Assembly: GCA_030539155.1 (NCBI GenBank)
Contig: JAUNSP010000004.1
Span: forward strand, 4,317-39,217
Reading direction: 5' to 3'
DNA length: 34,901 nucleotides
DNA from: Clostridia bacterium
Lineage (GTDB): Bacteria > Bacillota > Clostridia > TANB77 > CAG-508
Position numbers and translations under genes: made by a program. Shown here in pieces: positions 26,672 to 34,265 of this stretch (position 1 is the stretch's first letter; each line of letters opens with the position of its first letter). Below the pieces are notes generated by a model. It searched no databases. It saw nothing but the letters and a program-made list of their open reading frames with translations, and was not told where the DNA came from.

Positions 26672-27481
26672 TTAATCTATCAATATTTTTTCTAAATCAT
26701 CTGGAATAAAAATATTTCCACTAAAATATTTTTTTGAATCATTCAAAAAAATTTCTTTTCTCTTATCTAAATTATTATCAATTGTATGTGATAGGATAAT
26801 ATTTTTAACATCTAGTCTCTCACTAAGTTCTGAAATAAATTTTACAGTACTATGTCTATGTTTTTTTATTGGATTATATTTTTCAGCCTCATCTCCAGCC
26901 ATATATGCATCCCCAATGAGCCATTTTGTATTTTTAACATAATCTTTTTCAATATAACTTGAACACACTTCATCTCCAATGAAAGTTAATCTTTCATTTT
27001 CATTAATCCACATTGTAAATCCAAATTGAATAATCTTAACCGCTTTAATATCAAAGAATTTTACTCTGTTATTCAATATTAACACTTCTTCTCCGTCCAT
27101 TACCTCAACTATATTAATGTTTTCTGCTATAGATAATAAAAAGTCTTTTGGTATAAACATTTTTATTAATTGTTTAACTGTCTTAATTACATTATCATTT
27201 CCATATATACACACCTTCTTTTTGTACTCTTTTTTAAAATATCCCTTTGCCAATATTCTTATTATCCAAATTATCCCTAATATATGGTCTAAATGACTAT
27301 GTGAAATGAAAATGACCCTTATATCCTCAATTTTTATGTTAGCCTTCATTAGCTGCTTTAAGATGCCATTTCCCCCTCCCGTATCTACAAGAAAATAATA
27401 ATTATCCTTATTTAAAGTAAAACATGTATTATAGCATTCTTTTGCGGATCCATGTCCTGTTCCTAAATAAGTACAAACCAT
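26672..27481 (-). CDS. Metallo-beta-lactamase-fold hydrolase
   Basis: The 269-residue protein carries the MBL motif HSHLDH (zinc ligands), an early GTGHGSA and LVDTGGGNG, a GD in FIGDEV and GDAY, and a late LSHTID histidine. The order resembles the RNase Z/phosphodiesterase or PqqB-like branch rather than beta-lactamases. It is the last gene of a minus-strand set with an ATP-grasp-like and a radical SAM protein (16 bp gap), so it probably acts on a shared metabolite or peptide. The substrate cannot be read from sequence. Confidence 0.85.
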   Translation of the reverse strand: MVCTYLGTGHGSAKECYNTCFTLNKDNYYFLVDTGGGNGILKQLMKANIKIEDIRVIFISHSHLDHILGIIWIIRILAKGYFKKEYKKKVCIYGNDNVIKTVKQLIKMFIPKDFLLSIAENINIVEVMDGEEVLILNNRVKFFDIKAVKIIQFGFTMWINENERLTFIGDEVCSSYIEKDYVKNTKWLIGDAYMAGDEAEKYNPIKKHRHSTVKFISELSERLDVKNIILSHTIDNNLDKRKEIFLNDSKKYFSGNIFIPDDLEKILID

Positions 27482-27497
27482 AAGAAATACCTCCTTT

Positions 27498-28226
27498 TTA
27501 TGAGTTTTCTAATATTTTTATAAACTCTTTTCTTGCATCTTTTGATAAATAAAAACCAGCACATGCATTAACATCTATTACATAATATTCTTCCTTAGTC
27601 TTGATAATGTCTGACGAAAAAATTTCCAACTCATTTAAACTTGAAGATATTTTTTGACAAATCCCTTTAAGTTCCTCGTCAACTATACCTTTATCTTCTC
27701 TAAAAATTTGTCCTTTTACATAATATATCTTTATCTCGGAAGTTTCTTTAATATCATCAACTGATTCTTCAAAATAAAAATCTCTAATATCAAATTTTTC
27801 AAAAAATCTGGTTAAAGTTATTTTATTGAAAACTTTTATTGTTACACCCTGATGTTTATTTTCTTTACAATACAATGGATATTTTAAATTTTCTACATTA
27901 GTTATAGAATGAATAAATGGTATTTTTACTAAATTGTAGGATAACCTTTCTTGTACTTGAATTTTACTATAATTATTCGCAAAATATTCTTTATTAATAA
28001 TTATACATTTTGTAGTTTCAATCATATATATTACTCTAGAAATCCATTTAGAATTACAACACTTAAACAATATAATGTCTTCATTAGAAAAATTTCTTTT
28101 AATCCTGTTTTCAACAAAACTTTCTATGCAAATAATTTCTGTATTCAATTTCACCTCTTTTTTTAACAGCATAGTACTTCCTTCAAAGACATTATCTCTT
28201 GAAACAAAAATAACAAAATTTTTCAT
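27498..28226 (-). CDS. ATP-grasp-like ligase, short form
   Basis: The 242-residue protein has ATP-grasp landmarks. They are YPLYCKENKHQGVTIKVF (substrate/ATP lysine and glycine-rich part), FYFEESVDD, EIKIYYVKGQIF (beta strand pair) and IDVNACAGFYLSKDAR. The last matches the metal-binding D-N-x-x-x-G-x-Y tail of RimK-like ligases. The N-terminal domain is weakly conserved, and the usual Glu before the final Asn is Asp here. It overlaps the radical SAM gene by 4 bp, so translation is coupled. It probably forms an amide or ester bond on a peptide or small molecule in the cassette. Confidence 0.75.
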   Translation of the reverse strand: MKNFVIFVSRDNVFEGSTMLLKKEVKLNTEIICIESFVENRIKRNFSNEDIILFKCCNSKWISRVIYMIETTKCIIINKEYFANNYSKIQVQERLSYNLVKIPFIHSITNVENLKYPLYCKENKHQGVTIKVFNKITLTRFFEKFDIRDFYFEESVDDIKETSEIKIYYVKGQIFREDKGIVDEELKGICQKISSSLNELEIFSSDIIKTKEEYYVIDVNACAGFYLSKDARKEFIKILENS

Positions 28227-29428
28227 AAAAAATCCTCCTTTTTAGTTTCCTCTTTCATATTAATTAATCTTTGAGCATATGCAAGACAATTAGTTTGTTG
28301 AATATTGTCTATGAAATTATACTCATCTAAAGCTTTTTGTAAATCCTTAAATGTACATTGTGGATTTATTCCATTCCAAAATAATCGCCAATCCTTAATA
28401 TCTGATATATTTGCTATACTTTTAAAGCCTTGTGCTGCTAAAAATCCACAAAAATGTATATCTCCATTAGGCGTAATTACCATTGCACGTTGTCCTGCCT
28501 TACAACCAGTCTTCAATTTAAATGGTAATTCAATACGAGGTTTGTTACTTTCATCTTGTAACCTTATATAATGCCCCCTTATGTATTGTCCCGTACTTAA
28601 TTCATATGTTAATTTTTTATTTACATATTCATAATCTGTTTTTGTAAGCATGTTGCCAACTAGATTTATTCCCCTACCAGATTCAATAAATCTCCTTATA
28701 AACATATTATACTTTTTTATGTGCATTTCTTTTGCTAAACTAATTACATCATCCATATTATCTCTCATAATAACAGAATTAATCTTCAGCTCTATCCCAT
28801 ATTGTCTAATATACTCCATTGCTTTGCATGTCTTTAAATAATTTCCTTTTCCTCTTATATAATCATGAGATTTTTCTGTACCATCAAGACTTATTACAAC
28901 CTTCTTTAATCCACTTTGTTTTAATTTTAAGGCAACATTTTCGGTAATAAGTGTTCCATTAGTTCCTATTGATGTATAAATTCCTAAATCTGTCGCATAT
29001 TTAATTAACTCAAAAATCCCCTTAATAATTAACGGCTCTCCACCAGTAAATCTAATTTCTTGAATTCCAGCTACCGCCAACTTAGATATCAAATTTTTAA
29101 TATCGTTTGTACTCATATGTTTACTCATTTCTTCTCCAGAATTATTTAAGCAATGTCTACATCTCAAATTACATTCTCTTGTGATTTCTAGAAAGGCAAT
29201 ATCAGCAAAAGCAAAATATTTAATCTCTCCTTCATTTTTAGATATTGGTGTAAATTTAATTTCCGGTACCATAATACCAGAAAAGGCTTTTAAATCTTTA
29301 GGAAATCTATTGTCACAAATTATTTCTCGTAATTCTATACTATTTACGAAAATCCGTTTTCCAACTGCTAAATCAAGTAATGTTCCTCCAAAAGATTCTT
29401 CCCTTATGTTTAACTTATAATTATTCAT
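28223..29428 (-). CDS. Radical SAM protein with SPASM/twitch-like C-terminal cysteines
   Basis: The 401-residue protein has an N-terminal ~80-residue domain. The radical SAM core follows with TRECNLRCRHC (4Fe-4S cysteines), FTGGEP, TNGTLI and VVISLDG. Later cysteines lie in TGCKAGQ, IHFCGF, PQCTF and TNCLAY, a pattern of auxiliary clusters as in SPASM proteins that modify peptides. It is first in the three-gene minus-strand set. It holds the one CGG codon I found in a continuous gene (29354-29356, AAA-CGG-ATT, Arg25). A +1 shift there would hit a stop within four codons, so this codon must be read normally if the gene is used. Confidence 0.9.
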   Translation of the reverse strand: MNNYKLNIREESFGGTLLDLAVGKRIFVNSIELREIICDNRFPKDLKAFSGIMVPEIKFTPISKNEGEIKYFAFADIAFLEITRECNLRCRHCLNNSGEEMSKHMSTNDIKNLISKLAVAGIQEIRFTGGEPLIIKGIFELIKYATDLGIYTSIGTNGTLITENVALKLKQSGLKKVVISLDGTEKSHDYIRGKGNYLKTCKAMEYIRQYGIELKINSVIMRDNMDDVISLAKEMHIKKYNMFIRRFIESGRGINLVGNMLTKTDYEYVNKKLTYELSTGQYIRGHYIRLQDESNKPRIELPFKLKTGCKAGQRAMVITPNGDIHFCGFLAAQGFKSIANISDIKDWRLFWNGINPQCTFKDLQKALDEYNFIDNIQQTNCLAYAQRLINMKEETKKEDFL

Positions 29429-29536
29429 AGCTAATCATCCTTTCACTATTATATAATACTATTTACTATTACATTTTAATTACAATTAGTAATAACATAT
29501 ATTTTACATAATACGTCAAGTGTCTTCTTGTTCAAT

Positions 29537-29565
29537 TTGACATAATTCAAAGAAAATGTTATAAT
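29537..29565 (+). promoter_or_regulatory. Consensus sigma-A promoter of the kinase-like gene
   Basis: TTGACA (29537-29542), 17-bp spacer, TATAAT (29560-29565): a perfect consensus. It lies 55 bp before the ATG at 29620, with AAGGAG at 29606-29611. A partial dyad TTACTA/TAGTAA (29463-29468 with 29487-29492) lies toward the divergent radical SAM gene and may be an operator. Confidence 0.85.
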
Positions 29566-29619
29566 GTTCATATTGTTTATATAATTTTTAAAATATAATT
29601 ATTTTAAGGAGTTGATTTT

Positions 29620-30426
29620 ATGGATTTAAACAATAATATTATTTCTTTCTCTCAAGATAAAATTTGGATAGAAAAAAAAGAAGCATTACTCGTTGTAAAA
29701 AAAATCACAACAAAAAAAGAAGTGAACTCTCTTATAAGAGCAAAACGTTTTTTACAAAATAAGAGTATTGTAATAGGAAACCAAACATATTTTTTTAATG
29801 TACCCTCTATTCAAGATTGGAATGAAAATCTCAAAACGTTAACTATGTCATATTGTCCTGGTGATAACTTAGAAACTTTGTTACGAAGAGAATCTTCCAG
29901 AAAATATGCAATACCACTCCTAGAAGCATTATTAAAATTTATCATCAATAATTCATTTGCTTGGGTTGATTTTGCCCCCCGAAATATTTTGATAGATAAA
30001 CATACTATTAGTTTTGTAGATTTTGAAAAAGATCTTGACTTCAAAATTCCTAATCTCTTTTCTTTTTTAAGATATCATATCTATGAAGAGTATTCATCAT
30101 TTCTTTTACCAAAAGAAAGACTTTTTCAAACGAATAAAGTTTTTTCTCTTCAAAATGATGAAGTTGAATACTATATGAGTGTAAATGATATAAGAATAAA
30201 AAAAATAAAATCAGTAGCTACTGCATTAAATTATGAGACTTTATCATTTTCAGAATACCTAAATATTCAAAAAATGATTATTTTTGCCCAAGAGCCTTTT
30301 ATCTTAAAAAAAAGTATTATTTTTCCTAGAATATATTTATCTAAAATCTTAGAAAACAGACACAAAGATCCTTATGCCTATTTTTTATTTACTAAAATAG
30401 TTCTTACTAAGAATAACACTATTTAA
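29620..30426 (+). CDS. Protein-kinase-fold phosphotransferase-like protein
   Basis: The 268-residue protein has a small N-lobe with a lysine in LLVVKKITTKKE and a catalytic loop WVDFAPRNILID (Asp and Asn placed as in HxDxxxxN). The metal loop is ISFVDFEKDLDF (Asp-Phe-Glu in place of DFG). This resembles Rio/Bud32 and aminoglycoside- or LPS-kinase-like families. The loop starts VDFA rather than HGD, which is unusual. It is divergent from the radical SAM set under a consensus promoter. It may phosphorylate the cassette's product or act as self-resistance. The substrate is unknown. Confidence 0.75.
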   Translation: MDLNNNIISFSQDKIWIEKKEALLVVKKITTKKEVNSLIRAKRFLQNKSIVIGNQTYFFNVPSIQDWNENLKTLTMSYCPGDNLETLLRRESSRKYAIPLLEALLKFIINNSFAWVDFAPRNILIDKHTISFVDFEKDLDFKIPNLFSFLRYHIYEEYSSFLLPKERLFQTNKVFSLQNDEVEYYMSVNDIRIKKIKSVATALNYETLSFSEYLNIQKMIIFAQEPFILKKSIIFPRIYLSKILENRHKDPYAYFLFTKIVLTKNNTI

Positions 30427-30454
30427 AATTCGGATAAGACAAATAATATAATTC

Positions 30455-30499
30455 AAAAAAAGAAGAAATAAGTTTAATAACTAACTTGTTTCTTCTTTT
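30455..30499. terminator. Convergent terminator between the kinase-like and zeta-like genes
   Basis: AAAAGAAGAAATAAGTT (30458-30474) pairs with AACTTGTTTCTTCTTTT (30483-30499), one mismatch, loop 8 bases. A-runs and T-runs on both sides suit bidirectional termination. It includes the last codons of the zeta-like gene. Confidence 0.75.
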
Positions 30500-31365
30500 A
30501 TTTTGCTATCTATAATTCTATTTAAATTTTTTAAAGGTTTTTTTAACTTTTTATAATCCCCTAACAAACTCATCTCATTATTTATTATATTTAATCTATT
30601 TTTTGCATTAATCATGCACTCTTTACGACTTTCTTTTCTCTCTTCTATTATTGTTTCTAATGCGGTTCTATTTTCATTTCTATTAATAATTTGAGGATTA
30701 CCTTTTTTATTTGTTCTTCTATACACATCTATTCTATAACCTTCATTTTCCAGTTCTTTTACTACATTTAAAAAATTTTTATATTTTATATTATGATTTT
30801 CTATAGATGTTAATCTTGCTATTTTATTTTCCTTCCTCATTTTTATATATCTTTCAAATATTGATAATAATGATTCTTCCTTAGAAACGGCCATCACTTT
30901 AATAATTATATTATATTTTTTATTAGATTTTTTAATTAACTCCAATGTATATATCTTTTGTGCCATAGTTCCTTCTACAATAAAATCGTATCCATTATTT
31001 ATTGTTTCTTCAGATATTTTTTCCATTATCTTTGCTGCCTCTTTATTAGTTATATTAGAAAAATTTTGAGGATATTTCTCAGAAATCTCCTTAGCATTTT
31101 TAAATAAATTCCTATATATATCTAAATCTATTTTAATTAGACTTTTATTTAAATTCTCAAACTTCTTTTCCTCTTTAAAAACAATTTCGCTCTTACCAGC
31201 TCCTGGCTGTCCTCCAACAAAAATTGCCTTAGGAAATTCACTTTCTACTCTTTTCCCTTTAAAAGTTAGCCATCTTGCTTTATTATACATTTCTTCAAAT
31301 TCCTCAAATCCTAAGGAATACCTTTTTTTTATTCTATTTACTTTATCTAATATAATATTTACCAT
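30481..31365 (-). CDS. Zeta-toxin-like P-loop kinase
   Basis: The 294-residue protein has Walker A GGQPGAGKSEIV, an IDLDIYR aspartate after strand 2 and FIVEGTMAQKIYTLEL, all typical of zeta/PezT kinases. These phosphorylate UDP-GlcNAc and block wall synthesis. The C-terminal third is helical and basic. No epsilon/PezA antitoxin gene precedes it; the gene just upstream is a Nudix hydrolase, 7 bp away. Either the Nudix protein is a partner, or this is a zeta-like kinase without a toxin role. The gene belongs to the accessory element. Confidence 0.8.
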   Translation of the reverse strand: MVNIILDKVNRIKKRYSLGFEEFEEMYNKARWLTFKGKRVESEFPKAIFVGGQPGAGKSEIVFKEEKKFENLNKSLIKIDLDIYRNLFKNAKEISEKYPQNFSNITNKEAAKIMEKISEETINNGYDFIVEGTMAQKIYTLELIKKSNKKYNIIIKVMAVSKEESLLSIFERYIKMRKENKIARLTSIENHNIKYKNFLNVVKELENEGYRIDVYRRTNKKGNPQIINRNENRTALETIIEERKESRKECMINAKNRLNIINNEMSLLGDYKKLKKPLKNLNRIIDSKIKEETS

Positions 31366-31372
31366 TCCTTTT

Positions 31373-31897
31373 TCACTTAATTATTTTTAAATTATGACAT
31401 TTTTCTAATAATCTAATAAACAATTCATAATATAATTTTACTGACTTAACAAATTCATCATTTTCTAACATTGAATTTAATTCTTTTAATGATACCCATT
31501 TTACTTTTTCTACTTCTTCTTCCTGCACCTTAACATCCTCTATATCAAAATCTTTTTTCACTAAAAAAACATCCACAAAACCATGTTCTCGCTTAAACGT
31601 TAATAGTAATTCTATTTCCTCTTCCTCAACTGTTATATTTAATTCCTCCTGAACTTCCCTTATTGCTCCTTCTATTGAATTTTCTCCAGTATCTACTGCT
31701 CCACCTGTAAATGCCCATTTTCCAGGATTTCTCTCTAAATCATTTCGTCTTTTCTGAATTAAAAGTTCACCTCTACTATTTAATATCCAAGTATGAACTG
31801 ATAATTTGTACTCACCCTCCATTGGTTCACCTGCTTCTCTTGCCATTGTTTTGTTGAATCTCTGTTTCTTATTATTATATAAATCTATTATTTCCAT
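31373..31897 (-). CDS. Nudix hydrolase (IPP-isomerase-like subgroup)
   Basis: The 174-residue protein has the full Nudix box GGAVDTGENSIEGAIREVQEELNI (G-x5-E-x7-REVQEEL) and an N-terminus MEIIDLYNNKKQ typical of the IPP-isomerase-like Nudix group. It would hydrolyse a nucleoside diphosphate linked to X. It precedes the zeta-like gene by 7 bp, so the two are co-transcribed. The start ATG (31895-31897) has no strong ribosome site, which is odd in this genome. A recurring 39-bp motif lies 121 bp upstream. Confidence 0.9.
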   Translation of the reverse strand: MEIIDLYNNKKQRFNKTMAREAGEPMEGEYKLSVHTWILNSRGELLIQKRRNDLERNPGKWAFTGGAVDTGENSIEGAIREVQEELNITVEEEEIELLLTFKREHGFVDVFLVKKDFDIEDVKVQEEEVEKVKWVSLKELNSMLENDEFVKSVKLYYELFIRLLEKCHNLKIIK

Positions 31898-32074
31898 TTT
31901 TCCATTGTATAATAATCAAATATTATACTCCCCTTTCTTTACAAATATACTATATTATATATTATTAAATCTATTATGTCAATGCTTTTCATTAAAACCA
32001 TTATACAATTTTAAAATATTATACAATTGTTATCTTTTTGTCATATAATTGTAATAAAGTACTCCTCATGCAAA

Positions 32075-32166
32075 GAACAAAAGTGGCATAATTAATACAC
32101 TCTAACATTTTAAGTATCTTTTATGCCACCTCTTTGTTCATGTGCCAAAAATTTGAAAAATTTTTG
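32075..32166. repeat. Two-hairpin intergenic element, copy B
   Basis: First stem: GAACAAA-AGTGGCATAA (from 32075) pairs with TTATGCCAC-CTCTTTGTTC (to 32139), with a loop of about 30 bases. Second stem: CAAAAATTT (32146-32154) pairs with AAATTTTTG (32158-32166). The first-stem left arm and loop start (32081-32102) are identical to copy A over 22 bases. The intact pairing here suggests that the structure is the conserved feature. Confidence 0.7.
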
Positions 32167-32190
32167 TGTGCATTAGTTTAGAGCGAAGTC

Positions 32191-32235
32191 CTTTTTATGT
32201 AATAGGTAAGGAGGTCTTTCCTATTATATAAAAAG
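32191..32235 (-). terminator. Long palindrome after the AbiEii gene
   Basis: About 20 paired positions with one wobble and one mismatch: CTTTTTATGTAATAGG (from 32191) with CCTATTATATAAAAAG (to 32235). On the minus strand it lies 58 bp after the stop of the AbiEii-like gene and ends in T-rich sequence, so it can terminate that operon. It shares TTTCCTATTATATAAAAA with 5970-5986 and, reversed, 3375-3394. Confidence 0.65.
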
Positions 32236-32292
32236 AATAATACATAACCATTTTTACTAGATATTATCCTATTATTTTTTACTAATATATAA

Positions 32293-33258
32293 TTAATTAT
32301 TTGTTTTATTTAATTTCCACATTATCATTGGATGCTCTTTTATTTTATTTATATTTTTTTCACTATCAAATAACAATTCTGGTTCAAACATTCCTTTTTG
32401 AAATTTATCATAAAATTCTTTTGTAGCATCATCTATAATTAAAATATCTTTTAAGTACTCTCTTACAACTTGTTTCATTTCATCTACATTGTTATTTTTT
32501 GGATTTCTATTTTTTAATGTTGGTAATAGCTTTATTTTTATATCCTGTTTATCTAATTTTTCTATTCTTTCAATATTCATGCCTTCAATTTTATAATTAT
32601 TAATTGCTATATATTCCAACATAAAACATTTTCTTAATAAATTCTTCTCCTTTTTATCAAATAAGTCATATTTACTTAAAGTATATACATCAAATAAATC
32701 CCTTGCTGTAGTTCTATTTAATAGTGCACAAATTTTTGCAGCATAAACCTCTATTGGATGTATACAATGAATTTTAAATTTCTTATCCTCAAAAATATCT
32801 GTATCTATTCTTAATTGCTTTGTCTCTAAAATATGTACTCTTTTCATATAATTAATCTCTATTTTTATATTATCAATATTTCCTCTTATATCCTCATATT
32901 CTGCAACAATTGAATCTAATGCATATGCTTTTTTAGACTTTTCAATATTTATTTTATAATCATTAGCATTTAAATATTGAATTATTAAATTATGTATAAA
33001 CTCTCTTTCTCTTATCATCTCATTTTTTGATAAATTTTCTATAAAATCCATATCAATATCTACTGATAATCTTGGGAAATTAAACACTATTGTATTAATA
33101 GCGGTGCCACCTTTTAAGGCTAATAGTTTACTTAGGCTTTGATGGTTATTAATCCATTCTAAAATATTTAATAATCTTTCTACTTTTTCCAATGTTGATT
33201 TTATGAATCCTGTTTTGTTCGAAATTTCTTCTATATATTTTTTATAGTCTCCTACCAA
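32293..33258 (-). CDS. AbiEii/AbiGii-type nucleotidyltransferase toxin
   Basis: The 321-residue protein has LLALKGGTAINTIV with RLSVDIDMDF (GG and DxD catalytic motifs of the DNA polymerase beta-like fold), then IKIEINY and LLNRTTARDLFDVYTL (motif IV, RDxxD). This is the AbiEii family; characterised members block growth by modifying tRNA 3' ends, giving phage abortive infection. It overlaps the upstream AbiEi-like gene by 7 bp, the standard antitoxin-toxin order. It is part of the SASP-interrupting element. Confidence 0.92.
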   Translation of the reverse strand: MVGDYKKYIEEISNKTGFIKSTLEKVERLLNILEWINNHQSLSKLLALKGGTAINTIVFNFPRLSVDIDMDFIENLSKNEMIREREFIHNLIIQYLNANDYKINIEKSKKAYALDSIVAEYEDIRGNIDNIKIEINYMKRVHILETKQLRIDTDIFEDKKFKIHCIHPIEVYAAKICALLNRTTARDLFDVYTLSKYDLFDKKEKNLLRKCFMLEYIAINNYKIEGMNIERIEKLDKQDIKIKLLPTLKNRNPKNNNVDEMKQVVREYLKDILIIDDATKEFYDKFQKGMFEPELLFDSEKNINKIKEHPMIMWKLNKTNN

Positions 33259-34013
33259 TATAAAGTCCTCCCTCTAGTCAAAAATATTTTTGGAACTATT
33301 AAATTCCATTTACTTATATACTTATTTTCATTTCTTTTAGTTTCATTATCAAAATAATAGGTCCTCTCATTTATATTTTTCCTACATTCTTCTATTGTTT
33401 TTTCTTTTACTCCAAAACCATCATTTAAAAGTTCAAGCATAAATCCTACTTTTGCATATAGTTTTTGAGAATTATAATATTTTAAATATTCTAATATTTT
33501 TTCTCCATCTAATTTACCCATTAATTCTAAACATAGGAATAACTCTTCATCCCCACCTGCAAGCTCAGTTTTATCTATACAATCTATCACTGTTCTTTCT
33601 TTATTTGTAACCTTTACTTTTCCTTCTTGTATTATTCCAAAATCACATCTACTATTAACAAATGTATAATTATAACCTTCAAATTCAAAATTTTCAAATC
33701 TTTTCTTACTTGAAACATATACTTCATAAAATATTTGATTTTTAACTCCATAATAGTCAAATGCCGAATGATATGATATATATGAATCATCTTTTATTTT
33801 TGATGCTATCATATATTGGTCTGCTATTACACTCTTAAATTCTATATCACAAACAACATATAAGTTATGTTTCACTCTTTTTATATAATTTAATGATAAT
33901 AAATTTTTTATTAAACTTTTGGCTGTATTTATGTTTCCAGTTAAATTATATATCTCTTGTAAACTAAATACTTTTAATTCTAATATTCTTTCATAATTTT
34001 TCATATTCATCAT
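33252..34013 (-). CDS. AbiEi-type antitoxin/transcriptional regulator
   Basis: The 253-residue protein has an N-terminal winged-helix part (LKVFSLQEIYNLTG...AKSLIKNLLSLNYIKRVKHNLYVV). The AbiEi core follows with YISYHSAFDYYGV, VTNKERTVIDCID and a C-terminal domain. AbiEi proteins neutralise AbiEii and repress their own promoter. Several ATG codons start the frame; the one at 34002-34004 (MKNYERILELK) has the best spacing from AAAAGG. A 15-bp inverted repeat in the leader is the likely autoregulatory operator. Confidence 0.88.
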   Translation of the reverse strand: MMNMKNYERILELKVFSLQEIYNLTGNINTAKSLIKNLLSLNYIKRVKHNLYVVCDIEFKSVIADQYMIASKIKDDSYISYHSAFDYYGVKNQIFYEVYVSSKKRFENFEFEGYNYTFVNSRCDFGIIQEGKVKVTNKERTVIDCIDKTELAGGDEELFLCLELMGKLDGEKILEYLKYYNSQKLYAKVGFMLELLNDGFGVKEKTIEECRKNINERTYYFDNETKRNENKYISKWNLIVPKIFLTRGRTLYW

Positions 34014-34026
34014 CCTTTTATTATTT

Positions 34027-34105
34027 TTGTATTAAAAGTGTCTTTTTTTTAACACTTTCAATACAATTCTAATAACATTATAATATATCTTTAATATATA
34101 ATCAA
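34027..34105 (-). promoter_or_regulatory. AbiE promoter and inverted-repeat operator
   Basis: TTGATT (34100-34105), a 17-bp spacer and TATAAT (34077-34082) form the promoter. In the leader TTGTATTAAAAGTGT (34027-34041) and ACACTTTCAATACAA (34052-34066) are inverted copies with one mismatch, 10 bases apart. AbiEi repressors of other systems bind inverted repeats at their promoters, so this is a direct candidate for autoregulation. Confidence 0.75.
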
Positions 34106-34265
34106 GTGCTTTTCAAAAAAAATAAAAATACACTATCTTCGCGTTTGTTATACCATCTACAAACACAAGTAATAAGTTTTTTATTTAATCTTAAAAAAGT
34201 ATCCTATGTATTTTAGGCGATTGCTTTTTTATTTAACTAACTTAAATATATTTTTGACAGCAATA
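34106..34265. other. Right end of the element, attP arm
   Basis: Non-coding. It contains TTAAATATATTTTT (34242-34255), the inverted counterpart of the arm beside attL. It also contains TAGGCGATTGCTT (34214-34226), which is repeated inverted in the recombinase leader (26027-26039). These may bind the recombinase or its regulator. Confidence 0.55.

Larger units (their letters stand above)
31898..32292. other. 395-bp intergenic region with repeat elements
   Basis: From left to right: AT-rich promoter-like sequences for the Nudix gene (TATAAT near 31921), the recurring motif copy 3 (32018-32056), two-hairpin element copy B (32075-32166) and a long palindrome (32191-32235). No gene is seen. Confidence 0.7.
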
